Source of the DNA: Oscillospiraceae bacterium
GTDB lineage: Bacteria; Bacillota; Clostridia; Saccharofermentanales; Saccharofermentanaceae
DNA length: 64,000 nucleotides
Assembly (NCBI GenBank): GCA_015069205.1
Contig: SVIZ01000001.1
Span: 317,155 to 381,154, forward strand
Direction: 5' to 3'
Shown here: positions 59,240-64,000 of the stretch, piece after piece
How the letters are laid out: each line of letters opens with the position of its first letter
Numbering within the stretch: position 1 is the stretch's first letter
Notes under the pieces: generated by a model
The model's input: the letters and a program-made list of their open reading frames with translations, nothing else
Databases searched by the model: none
What the model was told of the DNA's origin: nothing
Program-made: the position numbers and the translations under genes

Positions 59240-60424
59240 TCACCTCTTTTTTCTTCGTTTAATTAAGCCACTCAAACTGTCGACCGCTCTCGCCTTTGCT
59301 TCGTCTTGAGGGTTGGCATATACATTCATAACAAGAGCCGGAGAACTGTGTCCTAAAAGTGCCGCTGTCGTTCTTGCATCCGTACCATTTGCAATCAATA
59401 AGCTGGCAAAAGTATGTCGCAATCCATGAACTGTAACTCTTGGCAGATCACACCATTTCAAAAACTTTGTCAGCCATTTTCTTAAAGTACTATCGAAAAT
59501 TGGTTTCCCGTTCCACGATGTAAACAACCGAGCTTCCTCACCGGGATTACCCTCATACACGGATCCCAGGTCTTTTATCACTTTCCTCTGCCAGATCTTA
59601 TATTTGACCAGCTCATTAACCATATCTTGAGATATCGGTATATCTCGAACTGATGTTTTACTTTTAGGAGTGCTTTCAACCATTCCACGACCGGGAATAT
59701 ACTGTGATGTTCTTCTTATCGATATTACACCATCATCGAAATCTATATCTCGCCATTCCAACCCAGCTGCTTCAGCTTCTCTCATACCTGTATTCAAGAT
59801 CAGCATAATGAAAGTTCTGGCTCTAATGTCATCATATTCCGGGAGCTTATCACATATAGTCTGTACTTCAGAAAGCTGTAGTGCTTCTACATCAGGTTGA
59901 GTATTAGTAGGCGATTTTACTCGTTTACACGGATTTTCATCTATTATCTCCCACTCATAAGCTTTTCCTAAAATAGCGGATAAGGTCCTAAACCAACTTC
60001 CGGTACTATTGCGGGAAAGATCTTTATCTTTCCCGTCTTTTCTCTCTAAACTTGCCATCCACCCACGAACATCTAAAGGTGTAATGTTCTTAATTCTCAT
60101 ATTACCGAAATACGGAATAAGACGAGATTCAATAACGGCTCGATAACCATTTGCTGTCTTAGGCTTTAAAGTCTCAAGATGGTTTTTATAATAGTAATCT
60201 AGACAAAATGACTTGAAAGTCATCTTGCTATAATTTGCAGAAGCACCACCCTTGATCTTGCGCTCATATTTATCAGCAAACTCATAGAGAGCCTTTTTCT
60301 CTTGCTTCTCAGTTAGTCCCTTAGGCGGAGCAAAAGTAGTTGTGCATAGTATTTGCTTTCCTGATTCATCTCGACCACAACTAACAGTAATTCTATATGT
60401 TCCTTGTCTTTTCTGTATATGCAT
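59240..60424 (-). CDS. Tyrosine recombinase/integrase
   Basis: A 394-residue integrase. The N-terminal arm-binding domain (residues about 1-60) is followed by a SAM-like core-binding domain (residues about 70-165, FKSFCLDYYYKNHLETLKPKTANGY). The catalytic domain shows Arg in NTGMREAEAAGLEW, HGLRHTF (H333, R336), LGHSS (H359) and the nucleophile Tyr369 in VMNVYAN. All catalytic residues are present, so it looks active. SD GGAGGG precedes ATG. It integrates the element into tRNA-Thr at 59054-59098. Confidence 0.95.
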   Translation of the reverse strand: MHIQKRQGTYRITVSCGRDESGKQILCTTTFAPPKGLTEKQEKKALYEFADKYERKIKGGASANYSKMTFKSFCLDYYYKNHLETLKPKTANGYRAVIESRLIPYFGNMRIKNITPLDVRGWMASLERKDGKDKDLSRNSTGSWFRTLSAILGKAYEWEIIDENPCKRVKSPTNTQPDVEALQLSEVQTICDKLPEYDDIRARTFIMLILNTGMREAEAAGLEWRDIDFDDGVISIRRTSQYIPGRGMVESTPKSKTSVRDIPISQDMVNELVKYKIWQRKVIKDLGSVYEGNPGEEARLFTSWNGKPIFDSTLRKWLTKFLKWCDLPRVTVHGLRHTFASLLIANGTDARTTAALLGHSSPALVMNVYANPQDEAKARAVDSLSGLIKRRKKR

Positions 60425-60557
60425 TACTATCCCTCCAATCCACCTTTAATTCAATAGTTTGCTTAAGTATAACTCGATCACTGTACCAATAATGTCCCTT
60501 ATCTCTCAATTGCTAACATTTGTTTGTCGGTTTGCTGATTATTATTCATTTCCCCTC

Positions 60558-60604
60558 GCCAGCCGCGATCTTGAGGGGTTACGCCCCCTCAAGTCGTGGG
60601 TGGC
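60558..60604. repeat. Long imperfect hairpin A in the element's non-coding block
   Basis: GCCAGCCGCGA ... TCGTGGGTGGC flank a perfect CTTGAGGGG/CCCCTCAAG stem around TTACGC. About 19 of 21 positions pair on one side, so it is a very stable hairpin. It has no T tail. Confidence 0.8.
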
Positions 60605-60617
60605 TATCTAAGCGGTA

Positions 60618-60640
60618 GCGCGGAATGAATAGAAACGCGC
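60618..60640. repeat. Short hairpin B in the non-coding block
   Basis: GCGCG (60618-60622) pairs with CGCGC (60636-60640) around a 13-nt A-rich loop. It lies between the two long hairpins A and C. Confidence 0.55.
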
Positions 60641-60649
60641 AGTAATGTA

Positions 60650-60712
60650 GAGTTGTGAATCGGTGAGTGTTCTAAACTCTTTGGAGTTTTGAATGCTCAC
60701 TGTTCTCAACTC
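60650..60712. repeat. Very long hairpin C in the non-coding block
   Basis: From outside in: GAGTTG/CAACTC, GAA/TTC, GTGAG/CTCAC, TGTTC/GAATG (with G-U pairs), AAACTC/GAGTTT, loop TTTG. Small internal loops separate the segments. The whole spans 63 nt and has no T tail, so it is not a terminator. It may be a structured RNA or a single-strand DNA origin-type element. Confidence 0.8.
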
Positions 60713-60801
60713 GGAATGGCCGTTCTTTGCTCTTGTCTTTGTTTTTCTATGCTAAAAAGATGTAATTGTGACGACTGTGATGATGTGACGACAATTTTGT
60801 G

Positions 60802-61026
60802 TTAGGTTTTCTTTTTGGAACAAATCAACTGCTTAGCTAACGATGCAGCTGCTTTCTCTGCCGTTTCGGAGCTCTCTTTGATTTTGCTGAACTCAATCAC
60901 AATATATTTTGGAGCGTTGTTCTTCATGATTACTGCTACACCATTTTCGTCAACAAGTCTAGCTACCTTCGAGAAATTCTGATTCGCCTCTGATATAGAA
61001 ATAATAGTATCTGTATTGATCAACAT
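60802..61026 (-). CDS. Phd/YefM-type antitoxin, no partner toxin seen
   Basis: A 74-residue protein. It starts MLINTDTIISISEANQNFSKVARLVDENGVAVIMKNNAPKYIVI, which is the Phd/YefM DNA-binding fold. The C-terminal helix is Lys-rich and short. No RelE/Doc/YoeB toxin gene lies on either side. SD GGAGG precedes ATG; the promoter is at 61069-61097. It could regulate the integrase or be an orphan. Confidence 0.85.
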   Translation of the reverse strand: MLINTDTIISISEANQNFSKVARLVDENGVAVIMKNNAPKYIVIEFSKIKESSETAEKAAASLAKQLICSKKKT

Positions 61027-61068
61027 ATCAACTGCCTCCTTACCTTAGATATTATAGTAAGAATTTAG

Positions 61069-61097
61069 CTAATATTCAACCTAAATTTCCGTGTCAA
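61069..61097 (-). promoter_or_regulatory. Promoter of the Phd-like gene
   Basis: TTGACA (61092-61097), 17 nt, TATTAG (61069-61074) on the minus strand. Confidence 0.72.
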
Positions 61098-61153
61098 TAC
61101 TATTCTATTCTTATAAATCTTGTAAGTTAGATTATTTCTATACAATAAGATAT

Positions 61154-61181
61154 TTAAAAGGACCTGATTTCTCAGGTCCTT
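61154..61181 (-). terminator. Terminator of the toxin/immunity unit
   Basis: AAGGACCTGA pairs perfectly with TCAGGTCCTT around a 4-nt loop, then TTTTAAAT on the minus strand. Confidence 0.88.
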
Positions 61182-61198
61182 CTATGATGGAATGCTTA

Positions 61199-61588
61199 TT
61201 AATTGAATGGGGATATTCCGTCTATTGTTAAAGAATCAAGATCAATATCCTCAAGTGTAATAGGGATCTTCCAATTATTGTCTTTCATCGTCTGAATAAA
61301 CTCATCGGAAAGCTTCAGCTTATAAGTCTTTACATAGTACGATAGATCTCCCGGCCAAACCCATGTTCCGTCTGTAAGTGCAGTTGGTGTACCAATAACA
61401 CCCCTATCTGGATTGATAATGTCATCAACAACTCCGGGGGTCGTTGCTAGCGGCACACCTGATTCAAGATATGAGCATATATTGTCAATTAAGCTCTTAT
61501 CTTCTTTGCCGATAAAATCCATAATAGACGGATTAGTCGGCTCACCATGGGGCATTTCTTTATAGTAACCTTGACTAATAATGTTCAT
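61199..61588 (-). CDS. Putative immunity protein for the adjacent toxin
   Basis: A 129-residue soluble acidic protein. The segment GTWVWPGDLSYYVKTYKLKLSDEFIQTMKDNNWKIP recalls immunity proteins from polymorphic toxin loci, though the exact family is not certain. It starts directly after the toxin stop (61590) with SD GGAGAAA, the usual order toxin-immunity. Binding of the toxin is inferred only from position and this resemblance. Confidence 0.65.
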   Translation of the reverse strand: MNIISQGYYKEMPHGEPTNPSIMDFIGKEDKSLIDNICSYLESGVPLATTPGVVDDIINPDRGVIGTPTALTDGTWVWPGDLSYYVKTYKLKLSDEFIQTMKDNNWKIPITLEDIDLDSLTIDGISPFN

Positions 61589-61589
61589 A

Positions 61590-62063
61590 TTATTTTTCTC
61601 CTCTCTTTTTCGGTTTGAATACTCTCCAAGTGCCTGTATTCTTGTACTGATTTGGACCTATAGTAAGTTTCCCGTTTGGCCATACCCAAAGAGTATCCGT
61701 TGGAGCTTTTACTGGTACACCAAGCTTATTCGCAAGATTTTGTGCAAAACCAGAATCCAACTTGCCTGTACTACATGATAGTAGACGAATACCACCAGAT
61801 TTGTAACCAGGATCTTTCTTTAAAGCTAACGCAAGGGTACGTTGATCTAGCTTAACCCACTTACCATTATGATAGTATTCAGCGGAATTAGCATTGCCGT
61901 GAATAACGACATCTGTAAATCCCGGTTCCTCTTTAACATTTTTGGCATAAACCTTTAGTTCTTCACCCTTGCCCTTTCCAACAAAAGCAGATGAGGCACT
62001 AATTGCTTTGTTCGCCTTGGCTCCGGACGTTGATCCGAAGCCGCCATGATATCCTGCCCCCAT
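61590..62063 (-). CDS. Putative caspase-like (clan CD) toxin
   Basis: 157 residues from ATG 62063, chosen because AGGGGG lies just before it and the A of the ATG overlaps the upstream TAA (TAATG). It starts MGAGYHGGFGSTSGAK, a phrase I recall from stand-alone and C-terminal toxin modules. The core has DVVIHGNANS (His55-Gly) and GIRLLSCSTGKLDSGFAQNLA (Ser96-Cys97), the His-Gly/Ser-Cys order of clan CD peptidases such as C80. No signal peptide. Protease toxin activity is inference. Confidence 0.65.
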   Translation of the reverse strand: MGAGYHGGFGSTSGAKANKAISASSAFVGKGKGEELKVYAKNVKEEPGFTDVVIHGNANSAEYYHNGKWVKLDQRTLALALKKDPGYKSGGIRLLSCSTGKLDSGFAQNLANKLGVPVKAPTDTLWVWPNGKLTIGPNQYKNTGTWRVFKPKKRGEK

Positions 62064-62734
62064 TATACCACCCCCTTCAAGGCCTTCATGCGCATACAAT
62101 AATCACTCTCGAAATTGATGATTAATATGCCGCTGTCCCTGTAAACCGAGAAAATGTCATCTGGTGCAGATCCATAAACGATAATCACACTTGGAGATAA
62201 TCTCTTAATAACACTTGCTAAACCTTCCGTAAAAATGCGCTTATCTTCTTTGTTCTTAATGGTGCCATGTGTTCCTACGGCAATTACGCCACCAGAGCCT
62301 ATGCCGTCACAACAGATTCTGAATGTCCTTTTATCTCCGTATCGGATATTCGGAATTACTGTAACACCATTATTTTGAAGCCAGCAGCCTATTGCTCTGC
62401 TACGATAAATATTCCATAGCTGCATTACGAAGGGCATATCCCGGTATAAACTGAAGTCTGGAAGTATGACACCATTGAAACGACTCAGCTTCTCGAGGTA
62501 CTTCTGAGGATTGTTCCAAAGGCGTTCAAAGAGATAGTCGTCCTCATAAAAATGGACCCATTGATCGTAGTCCGTTGAGGATAACGCTTTAGAAAACGGA
62601 ATAAGCTTGTTTGGAACTCTTTGAGTCGTTTTTATAACGGGAAACTCAAAGAGACCAGCATACTCAGTGAACTTTACCAGAAATGACTTAAATACATCGC
62701 GACAATTTCGTCGCATAGAATTAGTAAGTGACAT
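62063..62734 (-). CDS. DUF4417 protein
   Basis: 223 residues from ATG 62734 (SD AAAGGAGG at 8 nt). Family phrases: VHFYEDDYLFERLWNNPQKYLEKLSRF, GVILPDFSLYRDMPFVMQLWNIYRSRAIGCWLQNNGVTVIPNIRYGD. DUF4417 proteins are common on mobile elements; their activity is unknown, with a few conserved acids and a Trp-Asn pair suggesting an enzyme. Its stop overlaps the toxin start. An inverted repeat TTTTGAG-N5-CTCAAAA (62762-62780) lies in its leader. Confidence 0.85.
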   Translation of the reverse strand: MSLTNSMRRNCRDVFKSFLVKFTEYAGLFEFPVIKTTQRVPNKLIPFSKALSSTDYDQWVHFYEDDYLFERLWNNPQKYLEKLSRFNGVILPDFSLYRDMPFVMQLWNIYRSRAIGCWLQNNGVTVIPNIRYGDKRTFRICCDGIGSGGVIAVGTHGTIKNKEDKRIFTEGLASVIKRLSPSVIIVYGSAPDDIFSVYRDSGILIINFESDYCMRMKALKGVV

Positions 62735-62761
62735 TGTTGCCACCTCCTTTGTAAATATTTA

Positions 62762-62780
62762 TTTTGAGGTCTTCTCAAAA
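62762..62780. promoter_or_regulatory. Inverted repeat in front of the DUF4417 gene
   Basis: TTTTGAG pairs with CTCAAAA around five bases, 28 nt upstream of the DUF4417 start. It may be an operator. Confidence 0.4.
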
Positions 62781-62826
62781 CTCAAAGGATGTGGCACAAT
62801 ATATTTGCAAATTTGGGGTGTGTAAC

Positions 62827-62884
62827 ATCCTATGAGAACACTGATTGAAGCTCCTCAGCTGATTTCAGTGTTTTTATTTTTGAC
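62827..62884 (+). terminator. Hairpin with T tail between immA and DUF4417
   Basis: AACACTGA pairs with TCAGTGTT around an inner AGCT/AGCT fold and is followed on the plus strand by TTTATTTTT. The genes on both sides run on the minus strand, so its role is unclear. Confidence 0.5.
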
Positions 62885-63431
62885 AATCACTTTGATCACC
62901 CCCTTTAACAAACTTGAGCTGATACTTAGCCGCATCGGGAGATACTCCGCAAAGGCTTGTCAATTGATCCGCAGAGGGCTTTCTGCGTCTCTTCTTCAAT
63001 TTGTAATAGGGTATCAATAGCTCTCCTGCAAGGCATTTGGCTTGCCATTCCGGATCATTATAAGGTTCGATCTTTTTATCCCTACAGCTATATAGGTTAA
63101 CTCCGACAACACAGATCAATATATAATGAGCTATCTCATGGGCTATAGTCATTCTATCTCGACCTTTACCGTCACAAGCTCTAATAAAAATACTTTCTTT
63201 TATTTTTATGGTATGTGCGTTTATATCAGTGACCGCATGAGCAGACGGATCGTCCCATTCTTCATCGGGAACAATTTCATATGAAAAATCTTCAAATATT
63301 TCACACATTTGGTCAAGAAGGCGATCTACAGGGATCATCCAAACATCTAAGTAACCAAAATGCTTTCTGATAAAATATGCAAGCTGTCTCATTTCTTGTC
63401 TTGAGACAGCTTGCGCGTAATAATTACTCAT
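62874..63431 (-). CDS. ImmA/IrrE-type metallopeptidase
   Basis: A 185-residue protein. The zinc motif HEIAH is in RMTIAHEIAHYILI (about residues 89-102), with the third ligand Glu expected downstream (LAGELLIP). Such proteases cut the partner XRE repressor when the element is induced, as ImmA does for ImmR in ICEBs1. The start ATG overlaps the repressor gene by 8 bp. SD GGAGG. Confidence 0.9.
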   Translation of the reverse strand: MSNYYAQAVSRQEMRQLAYFIRKHFGYLDVWMIPVDRLLDQMCEIFEDFSYEIVPDEEWDDPSAHAVTDINAHTIKIKESIFIRACDGKGRDRMTIAHEIAHYILICVVGVNLYSCRDKKIEPYNDPEWQAKCLAGELLIPYYKLKKRRRKPSADQLTSLCGVSPDAAKYQLKFVKGGDQSDCQK

Positions 63432-63801
63432 GGGGAGAGTCCTCCTTAAACCTTTTCTCTAATAGTTCAAGAAGCTCCTCGCTTGTTTTTTCATCAATAT
63501 CATCAAAGCGACGAGCAAATCTAATAGCAAGCTTCTTATTGTTTTCTGAAGCTTTTGCTATATTCAACTCAACCGTATCAAAGGACTCGTATGCAATGTC
63601 CTTGAATTCATTGACCTCACTATCAGAAAGGCCATATGTATCGGGGACTAGTGCAAACCATGAATCAGGCATCTTCTTTTTCCCGTTCTCAACGGCAGAA
63701 AGAAATGCAGGTGAAATGCCAAGATCATTAGCCATTTTTCTTAATGATATATTAGCTTTCATCCTTATGCTCCTTAAAAAATCTCCTAGTCTGGTCCGCA
63801 T
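63424..63801 (-). CDS. XRE-family repressor (ImmR-like)
   Basis: A 125-residue repressor. The HTH RLGDFLRSIRMKANISLRKMANDLGISPAFLSAVENGKKKMP is at residues about 4-45. The C-terminal part is a Glu/Lys-rich helix, probably for dimerisation and cleavage by ImmA. SD AGGAGG precedes ATG. Its own promoter (63837-63865) is flanked by two TGTTAACC copies, likely operators. Confidence 0.9.
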   Translation of the reverse strand: MRTRLGDFLRSIRMKANISLRKMANDLGISPAFLSAVENGKKKMPDSWFALVPDTYGLSDSEVNEFKDIAYESFDTVELNIAKASENNKKLAIRFARRFDDIDEKTSEELLELLEKRFKEDSPHE

Positions 63802-63836
63802 GCTTTTACCTCCTGTATACCCTTTGGGTTAACATG

Positions 63837-63865
63837 ATTTTATAACAACGAAAAAAGCGTGTCAA
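63837..63865 (-). promoter_or_regulatory. Promoter of the immR-immA pair with flanking TGTTAACC sites
   Basis: TTGACA (63860-63865), 17 nt, TAAAAT (63837-63842) on the minus strand. TGTTAACC copies lie at 63827-63834 and 63873-63880, one on each side. Confidence 0.65.
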
Positions 63866-63895
63866 CTCACAAGGTTAACACGCGCTGTTTAACAT

Positions 63896-63930
63896 AAAGA
63901 ACCCCGTATTATCACGAGGCTCTTTGTAAA
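63896..63930. terminator. Hairpin near the window end
   Basis: AAAGAACCCCGT pairs with ACGAGGCTCTTT with two mismatches around ATTATC. On the minus strand TTCTTTATG follows, so it could end a minus-strand gene beyond 64000. Confidence 0.45.
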
Positions 63931-64000
63931 TTATATTCCTTATTATCTTAACATCATACACTTCAGATTTAATACTAAGTCAAATATCTTGAATCCTGAA

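Larger units (their letters stand above)
60425..60801. other. Non-coding stretch of the element between integrase and antitoxin
   Basis: No gene seen in 377 bp. It contains hairpins A, B and C (60558-60712) and two direct copies of TGTGACGAC at 60767-60775 and 60784-60792. No SD-backed reading frame lies in it. Confidence 0.7.
59054..64000. mobile_element. Integrative element (integrase end; right end outside the window)
   Basis: A tRNA-Thr 3' fragment (att) is followed by a tyrosine recombinase on the minus strand, then a structured non-coding block, a Phd-like antitoxin, and a DUF4417/toxin/immunity-like set. An ImmA/XRE pair comes last. All genes are on the minus strand. Whether it is an ICE or a prophage cannot be told: no transfer or capsid genes are in the visible part. 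Confidence 0.85.

Overview
The window looks like a chromosomal segment of a low-to-moderate GC Bacillota (Clostridia-type) bacterium. Three things point there: strong AGGAGG-type ribosome binding sites in front of most genes, the Firmicutes operon order rpsF-ssb-rpsR-rplI-dnaB-tilS-hpt-ftsH, and a xpt-plus-BmpA/NupABC nucleoside uptake operon. A DUF4004 (YhbD-like) regulator and a YunG-like protein fit the same picture. Exact genus cannot be told from the sequence alone.

Layout. 1-7.9 kb: the 5' end of rimP, a small P-loop protein, mscL, zinc-ribbon and regulator genes, a lipase-like DUF2974 membrane protein, and a choline-binding-repeat polysaccharide deacetylase. 7.94-8.58 kb: a gene-free stretch holding a very regular array of eight hairpins (two blocks of four, each with an exact 74-bp period). 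8.6-21.2 kb: hpf, ilvBN, a membrane clostripain-like peptidase, a flavodiiron protein and the xpt-bmpA-nupABC purine salvage/uptake operon. 21.3-28.6 kb: SseB-like protein, AEC transporter, glpK, malQ and prfC. 28.6-41 kb: a deaminase-like enzyme, ftsH-hpt-tilS-dnaB-rplI, rpsR-ssb-rpsF, a sua5 gene fused to a degenerate phosphatase domain, and prfA. 41-47.5 kb: HD hydrolase, tRNA-Val, a lone pilin-like gene, two membrane-anchored nuclease-like proteins, and a glycosyltransferase/DUF218 fusion.

47.6-48.65 kb is a dense array of eleven tRNA genes on the minus strand, several with unusual features (C33 instead of U33 in three of them, and a Leu-anticodon tRNA without a long variable arm). It is followed by a probable orphan small RNA near 49.0 kb. 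49.2-58.8 kb is accessory chromosome: ABC exporter with XRE regulator, lipoprotein, LD-carboxypeptidase, TetR/EamA pair, methyltransferase, and a gene split by one in-frame stop.

59.05-64.0 kb is the integrase end of an integrative element. It lies next to the 3' half of a tRNA-Thr gene (att site) and carries a tyrosine recombinase, a block of strong hairpins, a Phd-like antitoxin, and a DUF4417 / caspase-like toxin / immunity-like set. It ends with an ImmA/ImmR-type regulatory pair. The element continues beyond the window.

The most unusual signals are the 74-bp-period hairpin array (8008-8527), the odd tRNA array (47596-48651), the structured block in the integrative element (60558-60712), the candidate sRNA (about 48958-49029), and the Sua5-pseudophosphatase fusion (37471-39279).
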